Assembly (NCBI GenBank): GCA_945863115.1
Contig: CAMAYZ010000002.1
Coordinates: forward strand, 1 to 64,000
DNA length: 64,000 nucleotides
Origin: Bifidobacterium breve
GTDB taxonomy: Bacteria > Actinomycetota > Actinomycetes > Nanopelagicales > Nanopelagicaceae
Direction: 5' to 3'
The notes under the pieces were generated by a model, which saw nothing but the letters and a program-made list of their open reading frames with translations, searched no databases and was not told where the DNA came from. Within the stretch, counting starts at the first letter, position 1. Each line of letters opens with the position of its first letter. Positions 8,460-17,135 of the stretch are shown in pieces. Both the position numbers and the translations under genes were made by a program.

Positions 8460-9502
8460 TGTTCTGCTGATTCTGGAATTCCGAAAATATGATTCGGATC
8501 AATTAATCCCTTTTCATAGGTTAGATCTCCGAGCCCGGAATACCTATAAAGCATCTCTGTTTCTACTCGGTCTAATTCAATTCGTCCCGTTACATGCGCA
8601 ACTTCCATAATCCGACGCACACCGTCGGGCGCAATAGAAAGATGTATGACCAGATCGATAGCAGCGGCAACTACAGGCGCTATGAATTTATGGGAAATAT
8701 TCTCGCCAGCTAGCAATGGCAGAGTTTGAAGTTTGCTTATGGCATCTTTTGCGGAATTAGCATGAATCGTTGCCATACCTGGCAGCCCAGAGTTAAGTGC
8801 AATAAGTAAATCTAGCGATTCAGCTTCTCGGATTTCACCTACAACTATTTGAGAGGGGCGCATTCGCAGCGCTTCTTTAATCAATTTACGAAGAGGCACT
8901 TCTCCCTCTCCTTGCAAATTTGCTGGCTTTGTTTGTAACGCAACACAATCTGGCAATCGTGGCCTTAATTCAAAAACTTCTTCAATTGTTATGACCCGGC
9001 TTTTAAGTGGCACCGCGCTCACTAATGCATTTAGTAACGTTGTTTTACCAGCTTGCGTCGAACCGCTTACTAAAATATTCAATCCAGCTTCAACGCAGGT
9101 TATTAGAAATTGGCAAACTTCATCGGACATCACATTTAGCTTTGCTAATTCTTCCAATGATTTTCCACGAATTAAATGTTTGCGAATATTTACAGCCCAA
9201 TATTGCGCAGTTATTTCTGGAATAGCCACATGCAATCTACTTCCATCAGGAAGTCTTGCGTCAACGAATGGGTGGGACAGATCAAGGCGGCGACCACCCC
9301 ACATCAATAATCTTTCGACGAGATTTCTGACCTCATCAAATGTCAGAGTTAAATTAGTTAATTCACTAATACCGCGCCTAGCTACAAAAATACGATTGGG
9401 AGAATTAATCCAAACTTCCTCTATTTCTGGATCTTCCATCAAGTGTTGCAAAGGACCAAAGGTTTCAAAAGTATTTGGAGATTCATTAGATTTTGAAGGC
9501 AC
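8450..9502 (-). CDS. TadA/CpaF-family pilus assembly ATPase
   Basis: Secretion ATPase that powers Flp pilus assembly. The 350-residue protein has Walker A SGSTQAGKTTLLNAL (about 145-159), the Asp-box Glu in VITIEEVFEL, Walker B-like LRMRPSQIVVGEIREAES and the His-box GLPGMATIHANSA, all in CpaF order. It starts with GTG at 9502; no upstream in-frame ATG is available and no clear Shine-Dalgarno is seen. A TadZ/CpaE-type partner, normally next to it, is absent; a degenerate GGDEF-like gene occupies that place. Confidence 0.93.
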   Translation of the reverse strand: MPSKSNESPNTFETFGPLQHLMEDPEIEEVWINSPNRIFVARRGISELTNLTLTFDEVRNLVERLLMWGGRRLDLSHPFVDARLPDGSRLHVAIPEITAQYWAVNIRKHLIRGKSLEELAKLNVMSDEVCQFLITCVEAGLNILVSGSTQAGKTTLLNALVSAVPLKSRVITIEEVFELRPRLPDCVALQTKPANLQGEGEVPLRKLIKEALRMRPSQIVVGEIREAESLDLLIALNSGLPGMATIHANSAKDAISKLQTLPLLAGENISHKFIAPVVAAAIDLVIHLSIAPDGVRRIMEVAHVTGRIELDRVETEMLYRYSGLGDLTYEKGLIDPNHIFGIPESAEQWK

Positions 9503-9541
9503 TAGGGCATCAAAATGTATTAAAAAGGGTTGCTTTAGTTC

Positions 9542-9598
9542 TTATCAACAAATTTTTGTTAATCCAGTAGATATCTATCTGGGCGTTGATTATTGATT
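9542..9598 (-). promoter_or_regulatory. Upstream element of the tad operon, matching the one before the pilin gene
   Basis: The spacer between the GGDEF-like gene and tadA holds TTATCAACA (9542-9550), the palindrome TAGATATCTA (9568-9577) and GTTGATTATTGATT (9585-9598). The last two recur in the same order and orientation at 6953-6979, with spacers of 7 and 3 nt between them. AACAAATTTTTGTT (9547-9560) is also a small inverted repeat. Confidence 0.45.
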
Positions 9599-9617
9599 AC
9601 TTTCTGCGACTACTTAA

Positions 9618-10163
9618 CTATTTCGAGGCTTTTCCAACTGACTCAAAGAAAAATTGAGTGTCAACTACCTTAATCCAATTGTTTATATCGCAATTCCTTG
9701 CCCATTCACTGAAGGTGAATTCAATTCGTGAGTCACCACTTAAATTCTTTAATCTTTCTGTAATTTTTACATCGATTCTATTGGCGGCTTTCGTAGCTTC
9801 TTCTAAGTTTCCTTGAATGCAGAGCCAGAAGCCATTTTCAGCAAGACGTGAATAAAAATCACCACCTCGCATATTTGATTTTATGCAGTTACTTGTAATT
9901 GACAAATCTTTTTCAAATTCCAAATTACTTTGATCGGAGTATTTCGGGAGAGTAATCTTTAGCTTTTTAGCATCTCTATATTTTGGCAGAAGCTTCATAG
10001 TCACAATTGAAATCGTCTGCGAGTTACGTTGGGATTGAGAAATTTCTCTAGCTAAGTTATCAAAAAATGTTTTAGGAGCTGGGGCACCTGTCAGCGAATC
10101 TGAAACTCCATTATTAGAGAATTCGATGGCCCTTGGGAGACTATTGCCATTCATAGTTTTCAT
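9618..10163 (-). CDS. Degenerate GGDEF-like protein at the head of the tad locus
   Basis: Function unknown. The 181-residue product resembles a diguanylate cyclase fold: DSLTGAPAPKTFFDNLARE matches the D-x-L-T-G-(x)-N-(x)-F start of GGDEF domains, and MRGGDFYSRLAENGFWL aligns with the R-x-x-D-x-x-x-R-x-G-G-D-E-F region. The signature itself reads AENGF, so cyclase activity is unlikely; it may bind a nucleotide or act as a scaffold. ATG at 10163 has GGGAGCGG at good distance and is preferred over ATG 10175. Its position where TadZ-like genes usually sit suggests a role in pilus regulation or placement. Confidence 0.55.
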   Translation of the reverse strand: MKTMNGNSLPRAIEFSNNGVSDSLTGAPAPKTFFDNLAREISQSQRNSQTISIVTMKLLPKYRDAKKLKITLPKYSDQSNLEFEKDLSITSNCIKSNMRGGDFYSRLAENGFWLCIQGNLEEATKAANRIDVKITERLKNLSGDSRIEFTFSEWARNCDINNWIKVVDTQFFFESVGKASK

Positions 10164-10289
10164 GTCCGCTCCCATGTCAGCAACTGTTAAATACAGAGTA
10201 GCTGTTGTTGAAACTATCGCTACAATTTGTCGCGACTAACTTGTTCGTTAATGCCAGGTTTATGGTTATGTAACCTTTAAGGAGCCCAG

Positions 10290-10661
10290 ATGAAGATCAC
10301 CGATTCTTTCTATGAGAATTCTAGAAAGGCCGCGGTCTGGCTGCTGCGCATTGAATCGTTGATTTTGGTTGGCCTAGTTCTTTACTTGCTGCTGGCATCT
10401 GTCTTTTCAACTGCAACTTGGCCATCTGCCTTGATTGGTGAAATTGTCTTTGGCCTCATTGGTGCCACTGGCCTCTTTTTTGCATCAATGGGATTTGCTC
10501 GCAAGCGTTCATATGGAAGGGCGCCTGCAGTTCTAGCAAATGCAATTGCCGTTGGGGTTTCTTACTACATGATCACTGGTGGTTTGTTAGCTGTTGGAAT
10601 TCCACTTGCCTTACTTGGTGCAGCCACATTCATTGCAGCGCTCTTTGGTTATCACGAATAA
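10290..10661 (+). CDS. Small integral membrane protein, function unknown
   Basis: A 123-residue protein with four predicted membrane helices (about 20-40, 47-70, 80-98, 101-120) and a short basic loop GFARKRSYGRAP between the second and third. AAGGAG lies eight nt before the ATG. It stands alone, divergent from the tad locus and convergent with the SDR gene. I do not recognise a named family. Confidence 0.75.
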   Translation: MKITDSFYENSRKAAVWLLRIESLILVGLVLYLLLASVFSTATWPSALIGEIVFGLIGATGLFFASMGFARKRSYGRAPAVLANAIAVGVSYYMITGGLLAVGIPLALLGAATFIAALFGYHE

Positions 10662-10683
10662 CTTTATAAATATTGCTAAACAG

Positions 10684-11385
10684 CTACCAAGGAATAACTT
10701 CCTGATCTTCCCAGAATAATCCGGTTAAATCTTTACCGGCTTCAAACTCTCTTGTTGCTAACCAGATTGCAGTTGCTGCACCTTCTTCTGCGGATCTTGG
10801 TGCATCAGGACCGCCCATATCTGTTCTGCTGTGATTAGGGCAGATTGCATCGACTAAGAATCCGCGAGCGCCTTGACCAGTTTCGTGTGAAAGATTTCTT
10901 ACTAACGCATTAACTCCCGATTTGCTGATTCGATATGGTGCAAGTCCTCCGGTATTTCCAGGACCAGACATTCGACCCAAGCAAGCCGAAAAAATAATTA
11001 CCCGACCATTGCGAGCTTCGGCCATTGATGGGGCCAGAGTGTTTACTGCAATAAATGTTGAATCTAAATTAATTGCCATTACCCGGCGCCACTCTTCTGT
11101 TGTGGTGCGCAGAGTTTTCGACATCTTTTCACTCATTACGCCATGGGCTAATACTAAAATCGAAGGTGTTCCATATTTCTCGCGAATCTCTTCAAATTTA
11201 GTTTGAGTTGCTGCAAGATCTTCGAAATCAACAGTTTCAAATTCGAAGTTATTTTCTGCCGCACTTTTTGCTGCGCGCTCTGGATCTTTACTTAGGATTA
11301 AGACGCGATTGCCCGCAGCCTTAAGGGCCTTTGCCACAACAAATCCCAGGCCACGCGATCCACCGGTAACAACTGCAAAACCCAT
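10684..11385 (-). CDS. Short-chain dehydrogenase/reductase
   Basis: NAD(P)-dependent oxidoreductase of unknown substrate. The 233-residue protein has the Rossmann motif TGGSRGLG (about 7-14), the LAHGVMS segment in place of NNAG, a Ser in IIFSACLGRMS and the catalytic YRISK (YxxxK). The lineage-typical NNAG motif is altered. No partner gene is adjacent, so no pathway can be assigned. Confidence 0.85.
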   Translation of the reverse strand: MGFAVVTGGSRGLGFVVAKALKAAGNRVLILSKDPERAAKSAAENNFEFETVDFEDLAATQTKFEEIREKYGTPSILVLAHGVMSEKMSKTLRTTTEEWRRVMAINLDSTFIAVNTLAPSMAEARNGRVIIFSACLGRMSGPGNTGGLAPYRISKSGVNALVRNLSHETGQGARGFLVDAICPNHSRTDMGGPDAPRSAEEGAATAIWLATREFEAGKDLTGLFWEDQEVIPW

Positions 11386-11452
11386 GACCGAACTCTGCCG
11401 AATTTTGAAAGAGATTGCCTCCTGAATATCGTGAGATGGGCAGATTCTTGCT

Positions 11453-11548
11453 GGGATATCGAAGGGATATCTCAGGTATTAGGAGGAATGCCGAGGGAAC
11501 ACCTAGGGAATACCTAGGGAATATCGAAGGAATATCGAAGGGATATGG
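11453..11548 (+). repeat. Degenerate 11-bp tandem repeat upstream of kgd
   Basis: About eight units with consensus GGGAATATCGA: GGGATATCGAA (11453), GGGATATCTCA (11464), a short unit (11475), a 13-nt unit (11482), GGGAACACCTA (11495), GGGAATACCTA (11506), GGGAATATCGAA (11517), GGAATATCGAA (11529), GGGATATGG (11540). The 290-nt spacer 11386-11675 between the SDR gene and kgd holds this array and, presumably, both promoters. Confidence 0.85.
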
Positions 11549-11675
11549 CGCGTGAAGCGGGATGTGAGCAATCTAATTATTGTCATTTCTCGATATATGC
11601 CAGAGAAAATAGTGCCCTGCCCTTGGCCTCTATTAGACTTAAGCGAGACTTAAATTAAATTTAGGAGCATCGAAA

Positions 11676-14600
11676 GTGTCGGCAACTGGATCTAATACAC
11701 CCGCTAATCATTTTGGTGGATCTTTTGGGCCAAATGAATGGCTTGTCGATGAAATGTTCGAAAAATACTTAGCTGATCCAAGTTCAGTAGATACAGCTTG
11801 GGCAGAATTTTTTGCAGATTACAAACCAAATGCGAATGGCACTGGCACTGGCAATGGCAATGGCACTGGCAAAGTAATTCCAACTTTGGATAATGCGCCA
11901 AAGGGTGGAACTCCTCCGCTTCCTAAAAAAATTGTGGATCCATCTGCGCTACAAATTCCGGTGGCCGCGACACAAGTTTCTGCTGCGCCAGTTGCGCAAG
12001 CAACACAGGTTGCACCCGTTGCGCAAGCAACACCTGTTGCTCAAGTTGCGCCAGTTAAATCTGCAACTCCTGCGGATCCAATTAAGAAACCAATTCCGAC
12101 TTTAGTAAGTCCCGGTGCATCAACTCTCGAACCAATTCGCGGCGTAAGCGCTCGCGTTGTTCAGAGTATGGAAGCTTCGCTATCGGTTCCAACAGCAACC
12201 AGTGTTCGTGCAATACCTGCAAAATTAATGATTGATAATCGCACAGTTATAAATAATCACTTAAGACGTAGTCGCGGTGGAAAAGTTTCATTTACTCACT
12301 TAATTGGTTACGCAATGATTTGCGCAATTCGTCAGATGCCGGAAATGAATGCCTTCTTCGGCGAATTAGATGGTAAGCCTGCGGTTGGAAAGCCAGAACA
12401 TATAAATCTTGGAATTGCGATTGACTTGGCAAAGCCAGATGGTTCGCGACAATTGTTGGTTCCTTCTATTAAGGGTTGTGAAGAACTTGATTTCGCACAG
12501 TTCTGGGCTTCATATGAAGAGACCGTTCGCAAAGCCCGCGGTGGTTCGCTAACTGTTGAAGATTTTGCTGGAACAACTGTTTCACTAACAAACCCAGGCA
12601 CTATTGGCACTGTTCATTCAGTTCCACGTTTAGTGCAAGGTCAGGGCTTAATTCTTGGCGTTGGCGCAATGGATTACCCAGCAGAGTTTCATGGCGCGAA
12701 TGAAGATACTTTGGCTGAATTAGCAATCAGCAAAATCGTAACTTTAACTAGCACCTACGATCACCGAATCATTCAAGGCGCCCAATCAGGAGATTTCTTA
12801 AAGCGAATTCATGAATTATTGCTCGGCGAAAACGGTTTCTATGATGAGATCTTCGCAGCGCTTCGAATCCCATACGTTCCAATTCGCTGGGTTGTCGATA
12901 TGCGCTTTAGCAAGGAAGATCAAGTTGGTAAGACAGCTCGCGTTCAAGAGCTAATTAATGCTTACCGCACAACTGGTCACTTGATGGCAGACATTGATCC
13001 ACTTAAATATATTCAGCGTTCACACCCAGATTTAGATGTCGTTACTCATGGACTTTCACTCTGGGATCTAGATCGCGAATTTGCAACAGGTGGCTTCGGT
13101 GGCAAGCCAGTAATGAAACTGCGCAAGATTTTGGGAACACTACGTGATTCATATTGCCGCACCATCGGTGTTGAATATATGTATATCGAAAACCCATTAG
13201 AGCGGGCTTGGATTCAAGAATATGTTGAAGTTGGATACCCAAGAACTCCACGCGAAGAACAACTAAGAATTTTGCGAAAATTAAATAGCGCAGAAGCATT
13301 TGAAGCTTTCTTGCAGACAAAATACGTTGGGCAGAAGCGCTTCTCACTTGAAGGTGGCGAAACTTTAATACCGCTACTTGATGCAATTATTTCGTCAGCC
13401 GCAGATCGTGGTTTAGATGAAGTTTGCGTTGGAATGCCACACCGCGGTCGTTTGAATGTTCTTGCAAATATCGGTGGCAAGTCATATGGCCAAATCTTCC
13501 AGGAGTTCGAAGGACATTACGCCGAGAATCAGGTTCACGGTTCGGGCGATGTTAAGTATCACCTTGGAACTGCGGGAACTTTTACTGCCGAATCAGGTGC
13601 AACAACCAAGATTTATCTCGCAGCAAACCCATCACACCTAGAGGCCGTAAACCCAGTATTAGAAGGTATTACGCGCGCCAAGCAAGACAAGCTAAATGTG
13701 AAAGACATCTATAGCGTTCTACCAATCTTGATGCACGGCGACGCGGCATTTGCTGGTCAAGGCGTGGTTTCTGAAACACTAAGCCTTTCACAACTAAAGG
13801 GCTATCGCGTTGGTGGAACGATTCACGTTGTTGTAAATAACCAAGTTGGTTTCACAACTTCACCACATGCAGCGCGTTCATCAACTTACTCAACAGATAT
13901 TGCAAAGATGATTCAAGCACCGGTCTTCCATGTGAATGCAGATGATCCAGAGAGCGTAGTTCGAGTTGCACGAATCGCATTCGAATATCGCCAAGCATTT
14001 AATAAAGATGTTGTAATCGACATGGTTTGCTACCGACGCCGCGGTCACAACGAAGGTGACGAACCAAGTTTCACACAGCCATTGATGTATAAATTGATTG
14101 AAGCAAAGCGTTCAACTCGAAAGCTTTACACAGAAGCGCTAATTGGTCGCGGTGATATCACTGTCGAAGAGGCCGAAGAAGTATTGCAAGATTATCAATC
14201 ACAACTTGATGCAGTTTATAACGCAGTTCATAATATTGAACCTGAACATGATGCCAACATTGTTGTTCCTGTTGCGCCCGCACCAGAAACCGTTGATACC
14301 TCAGTTGATGAAGCAACGCTTCGAAAGATTGTTGCAACCCAGAACGCAATTCCAGATGGATTTACTCCACACGTAAAGCTTGCGCCACAACTTGCAAAGC
14401 GCGTTGAGATGCTAGATGAAGGAACTGTTGACTGGTCAACTGGTGAATTACTAGCGATGGGTTCTTTGTTATTAGAAGGTCACCCAATTCGACTTGCCGG
14501 ACAGGATGTAAAGCGCGGAACTTTCAGCAATCGTCATGCAGTTGTAGTTGATCAAAACAACGGTTCGGATTGGACTCCACTTCGTTCCCTAATCTCAGAT

Positions 14601-15440
14601 GAGAATCAATTCTTCGTCTTTGATTCGCTGCTTTCGGAATATGCCGCAATGGGATTTGAATATGGCTATTCAGTAGAGCGCGAGAATGCCCTTGTAATGT
14701 GGGAAGCGCAATTTGGAGACTTTGCTAATGGCGCCCAAACAATTATTGATGAATTTATCTCTTCAGCGCTGCAAAAGTGGGGCGAGCGTTCTTCACTAGT
14801 TCTATTACTTCCACACGGTTATGAAGGCCAAGGCCCAGATCATTCATCTGGTCGAATCGAACGCTATCTCGCACTTTGCGCAGAATTAAATATGACTGTT
14901 GCACAACCTTCATCACCAGCTTCATATTTCCACTTACTACGTTGGCACATGAAGAATCCAGCGCGACGCCCGCTAATTGTTTTTGAACCAAAATCAATGT
15001 TGCGTCTAAAAGCCGCTGCATCTGGACTACAAGATTTCACAACTGGAACATTTAGACCGCTGATTGATGATCCAACAGTTGTTAATGCAACCCGCGTTAT
15101 CTTCTGTTCTGGAAAGGTTTATCACGACCTAGTTGCCGAGCGCGCAAAGTTAGGCGAAAGCTCAACTGCAATAATTCGACTAGAACAACTTTATCCATTC
15201 CCTGCTAAAGAATTTGCTGAAGTTGCAGCTAAACATCCAAATGCGAATTTACTTTGGGTTCAAGATGAACCAGCAAACCAAGGTCCATGGCCATTTGTTG
15301 CACTTACAACAAGTGAATTCCTTGAAGGTCGAACACTTCGTCGAGTTTCTCGTCGCGCCACTGCAAGTCCAGCAACAGGTTCGCATCATCTGCATGAAGA
15401 AGAGCAGAAGGCGCTGTTGATGGAAGCCTTCTCGCGCTAA
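11676..15440 (+). CDS. kgd: Multifunctional 2-oxoglutarate dehydrogenase E1/E2o (Kgd)
   Basis: TCA-cycle enzyme that decarboxylates 2-oxoglutarate with thiamine diphosphate and passes the succinyl group on. The 1254-residue protein shows the actinobacterial fusion: an N-terminal helix (GPNEWLVDEMFEKYLADP), a low-complexity Gly/Asn then Ala/Pro/Val/Gln linker (about 50-140), an E2-type succinyltransferase domain ending with STYDHRIIQGAQSGDFL (about 358-374), then a complete E1 with HRGRLNVLAN, GDAAFAGQG (about 687) and NNQVGFTT. There is no lipoyl domain, as expected for this fusion. It starts at GTG 11676 with TTAGGAG upstream. The linker is encoded by short imperfect DNA repeats (from 11836). 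The stop overlaps the convergent sodX stop by 4 nt. Confidence 0.97.
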   Translation: MSATGSNTPANHFGGSFGPNEWLVDEMFEKYLADPSSVDTAWAEFFADYKPNANGTGTGNGNGTGKVIPTLDNAPKGGTPPLPKKIVDPSALQIPVAATQVSAAPVAQATQVAPVAQATPVAQVAPVKSATPADPIKKPIPTLVSPGASTLEPIRGVSARVVQSMEASLSVPTATSVRAIPAKLMIDNRTVINNHLRRSRGGKVSFTHLIGYAMICAIRQMPEMNAFFGELDGKPAVGKPEHINLGIAIDLAKPDGSRQLLVPSIKGCEELDFAQFWASYEETVRKARGGSLTVEDFAGTTVSLTNPGTIGTVHSVPRLVQGQGLILGVGAMDYPAEFHGANEDTLAELAISKIVTLTSTYDHRIIQGAQSGDFLKRIHELLLGENGFYDEIFAALRIPYVPIRWVVDMRFSKEDQVGKTARVQELINAYRTTGHLMADIDPLKYIQRSHPDLDVVTHGLSLWDLDREFATGGFGGKPVMKLRKILGTLRDSYCRTIGVEYMYIENPLERAWIQEYVEVGYPRTPREEQLRILRKLNSAEAFEAFLQTKYVGQKRFSLEGGETLIPLLDAIISSAADRGLDEVCVGMPHRGRLNVLANIGGKSYGQIFQEFEGHYAENQVHGSGDVKYHLGTAGTFTAESGATTKIYLAANPSHLEAVNPVLEGITRAKQDKLNVKDIYSVLPILMHGDAAFAGQGVVSETLSLSQLKGYRVGGTIHVVVNNQVGFTTSPHAARSSTYSTDIAKMIQAPVFHVNADDPESVVRVARIAFEYRQAFNKDVVIDMVCYRRRGHNEGDEPSFTQPLMYKLIEAKRSTRKLYTEALIGRGDITVEEAEEVLQDYQSQLDAVYNAVHNIEPEHDANIVVPVAPAPETVDTSVDEATLRKIVATQNAIPDGFTPHVKLAPQLAKRVEMLDEGTVDWSTGELLAMGSLLLEGHPIRLAGQDVKRGTFSNRHAVVVDQNNGSDWTPLRSLISDENQFFVFDSLLSEYAAMGFEYGYSVERENALVMWEAQFGDFANGAQTIIDEFISSALQKWGERSSLVLLLPHGYEGQGPDHSSGRIERYLALCAELNMTVAQPSSPASYFHLLRWHMKNPARRPLIVFEPKSMLRLKAAASGLQDFTTGTFRPLIDDPTVVNATRVIFCSGKVYHDLVAERAKLGESSTAIIRLEQLYPFPAKEFAEVAAKHPNANLLWVQDEPANQGPWPFVALTTSEFLEGRTLRRVSRRATASPATGSHHLHEEEQKALLMEAFSR

Positions 15441-15805
15441 CTCTTTTTATAACGAAAGATAAGTTTTCCTAAAACTTCATTTGCGTCAAGTGCGCCCCAA
15501 CTTCTCGAATCAGTTGAATTTGCTTTGTTATCGCCTTCGACCCAAAACTTTGTTTCATTAGATTCATCAACCCTGATTACGCGCTTCACCTGTAAGAAGT
15601 CTGTGCCAACTTGGGATTGGCGCTGAATCAAAACGACTTTGCCAACCAATTTGCCAACCAATTTGCCAACCAATTTGCCGGACTTGGACTTTGCTGGGAG
15701 CAACCGGAAAAGTAGCCAGTCTCCGTCGTTGTAGTTGGGCGACATCGAATCCCCGCGGACCTCTACCGCCTTGAATTTCGCAACGCTAAAATGCAAGCTA
15801 CTCAT
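15437..15805 (-). CDS. sodX: Nickel-SOD maturation protease (S26 signal-peptidase family)
   Basis: Removes the N-terminal extension of nickel superoxide dismutase so that His1 can bind nickel. The 122-residue protein has the S26 serine box VRGDSMSPNYNDGDWLL (about 17-33), the lysine box LQVKRVIRV (about 70-78) and the late motif FWVEGDNKANSTDSRSWG. Between Ser and Lys boxes is GKLVGKLVGKLVGKVV, a four-residue repeat generated by a 12-bp DNA repeat. The divergent neighbour is sodN, which supports the substrate assignment. Confidence 0.92.
   Translation of the reverse strand: MSSLHFSVAKFKAVEVRGDSMSPNYNDGDWLLFRLLPAKSKSGKLVGKLVGKLVGKVVLIQRQSQVGTDFLQVKRVIRVDESNETKFWVEGDNKANSTDSRSWGALDANEVLGKLIFRYKKS
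15639..15679. repeat. 12-bp tandem repeat inside sodX
   Basis: TTGCCAACCAAT is repeated three times without mismatch (15639-15650, 15651-15662, 15663-15674) plus a five-base partial unit. Each unit is a whole number of codons and encodes KLVG in sodX, so copy-number change would keep frame. Confidence 0.95.
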
Positions 15806-15877
15806 AGGCGTAGTAGTGTCGCACCATAAATCCGGTAAATCCAGATGGACCCATTATCAAGATAGGAAATGGAAGCT

Positions 15878-16294
15878 ATGAACTTAGTATCAAAAAACTT
15901 AAAGAATATTTTCAAGCCAGAAGCGATTGCGCATGCACATTGCGATCTACCTTGCGGTGTTTATGACCCTGCTCAAGCCAAGATCGAAGCACTTTCAGTT
16001 AAGGCAACAATGGAGAAGTATGCGGCTTCATCAGATGCAGATTTCAAATCTCGCGCAGTAGCAATTAAAGAAGAGCGCTCAGAATTGGTAAAGCACCACC
16101 TCTGGGTTCTATGGACTGACTACTTCAAGCCAAATCACTTTGAGGCTTACCCACAACTTCATGTCCTATTTAATGAAGCAACCAAGCTTGCTGGTGCAGG
16201 TGGAACTAAGGGTTCAAATGATGTTGCAGTAGCTGAAAAGTTAATTGGCAAGATTGATGAAATTGCAGAAATCTTCTGGGCAACTAAGAAGTAA
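15878..16294 (+). CDS. sodN: Nickel superoxide dismutase
   Basis: Dismutates superoxide using an N-terminal nickel hook. The motif HCDLPCGVYDP follows an extension of about 20 residues ending in AHA; cleavage there exposes His1, Cys2 and Cys6. The remainder matches the four-helix bundle of NiSOD. Two in-frame ATGs exist; AGGAA is nine nt before ATG 15878 but only two before ATG 15869, so the later start is preferred (138 residues). It is divergent from sodX and is followed by a strong terminator, so it is a single-gene unit. Confidence 0.96.
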   Translation: MNLVSKNLKNIFKPEAIAHAHCDLPCGVYDPAQAKIEALSVKATMEKYAASSDADFKSRAVAIKEERSELVKHHLWVLWTDYFKPNHFEAYPQLHVLFNEATKLAGAGGTKGSNDVAVAEKLIGKIDEIAEIFWATKK

Positions 16295-16318
16295 TTTCTT
16301 TTAAACCTAGTAATTAAT

Positions 16319-16352
16319 AAATGAGCTCGCCTTCGGGCGGGCTCATTTTTTT
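16319..16352 (+). terminator. Intrinsic terminator after sodN
   Basis: ATGAGCTCGCC, TTCG loop, GGCGGGCTCAT (11 bp, one G-T pair), then seven T residues. It lies 26 nt after the sodN stop and just before the convergent thioesterase gene. Confidence 0.95.
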
Positions 16353-16356
16353 GTTG

Positions 16357-16767
16357 CTAGATTGCTTCTCGCGATATGGATTCCGCTGCAATCCGCGCCG
16401 CAAATGAAACTCGATCTACTATTTTTCTATCGATAATTCCAGATGCAATCAGTCGTGTCCCTTGATGGACTTCAATGCTGAATTTACAGATTGAACCTTC
16501 AATTTCAACACAAGTTGCATTTGCTCGAATTTCAATCCCAACTCCAACTGATGCATGCGAAGTGACTGCAAAATTCGAAGTGATTGATGTTTCACCTGGA
16601 TCTAAATGTTCGGCCAAAGCTGCGGTGCAAGCACCTTCAAAAATATTTATCAGGGTTGGCGTTGCCAAGATTGGTAAATCATTTAGCGCTTGAGCCACCG
16701 ATGTATCTGCAGGACGAACCGTAAGCGAGGCCATTCCAATGGCGCCAAATACTGCTTCCGAATTCAT
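16357..16767 (-). CDS. FlK-like hotdog-fold thioesterase
   Basis: Probable acyl-CoA thioesterase. The 136-residue protein fits the FlK-type hotdog family: LATPTLINIFEGACTAALAE (about 33-52), ETSITSNFAVTSHASVGVG with the conserved Thr/His region, and a strand-rich C-terminus ending near DRKIVDRVSF. The substrate cannot be read from sequence. It starts six nt after the rsrA stop; a TAAGTT hexamer seven nt before its ATG (16775-16780) suggests it may also be transcribed alone as a leaderless message. Confidence 0.8.
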   Translation of the reverse strand: MNSEAVFGAIGMASLTVRPADTSVAQALNDLPILATPTLINIFEGACTAALAEHLDPGETSITSNFAVTSHASVGVGIEIRANATCVEIEGSICKFSIEVHQGTRLIASGIIDRKIVDRVSFAARIAAESISREAI

Positions 16768-16772
16768 AACCG

Positions 16773-17135
16773 CTAACTTAGTGGGAAATCTCTTCTAATC
16801 TCGTGAGTAGTTTCAATTTCGATGTGTGTCTCGCCATTTATTGTGGTTTCGGTGCGACGGTATTCGGTAATAACTTGAGTCGGGCTAAACATTTGTGAAG
16901 CAAGTAGTGCGGTCTGTTGCGCGATTCGAATCTGTAAATCCTCTGGCGCTTGCTCGCAGCATTCATCTGACAACAAAGATTTCATTCGAGTCAACACTTG
17001 GCGCTCGTGCTCCATCTCGGTCAGACATTGCAAACAAACTTCAAAGTGGCTCTGGAAATTTTGGACTTGGATTGCATCGTGAATCTCGTTATCTATAAAG
17101 AGAATCAAGGCATGCATTACTTCATTACATTCCAT
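16773..17135 (-). CDS. rsrA: Zinc-binding anti-sigma factor RsrA
   Basis: Redox-sensing anti-sigma factor that holds SigR until thiol stress. The 120-residue form starting [10 protein letters not shown] has the ZAS motif HFEVCLQC (HxxxCxxC) and further cysteines (C3 and the CC in LSDECCEQ) available for disulfide formation. GGAGG is five nt before ATG 17135, so that start is preferred over a longer frame from 17174. It overlaps the sigR stop by 11 nt, as expected for a coupled sigma/anti-sigma pair. The last 45 residues, rich in Thr/Glu/Ile, are an unusual tail. Confidence 0.88.
   Translation of the reverse strand: MECNEVMHALILFIDNEIHDAIQVQNFQSHFEVCLQCLTEMEHERQVLTRMKSLLSDECCEQAPEDLQIRIAQQTALLASQMFSPTQVITEYRRTETTINGETHIEIETTHEIRRDFPLS

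Noticed and set aside
5104-10163. Tad locus as a recently acquired island
   Set aside because: No integrase, flanking repeats, tRNA target or clear composition change; genes overlap tightly like the rest of the window.
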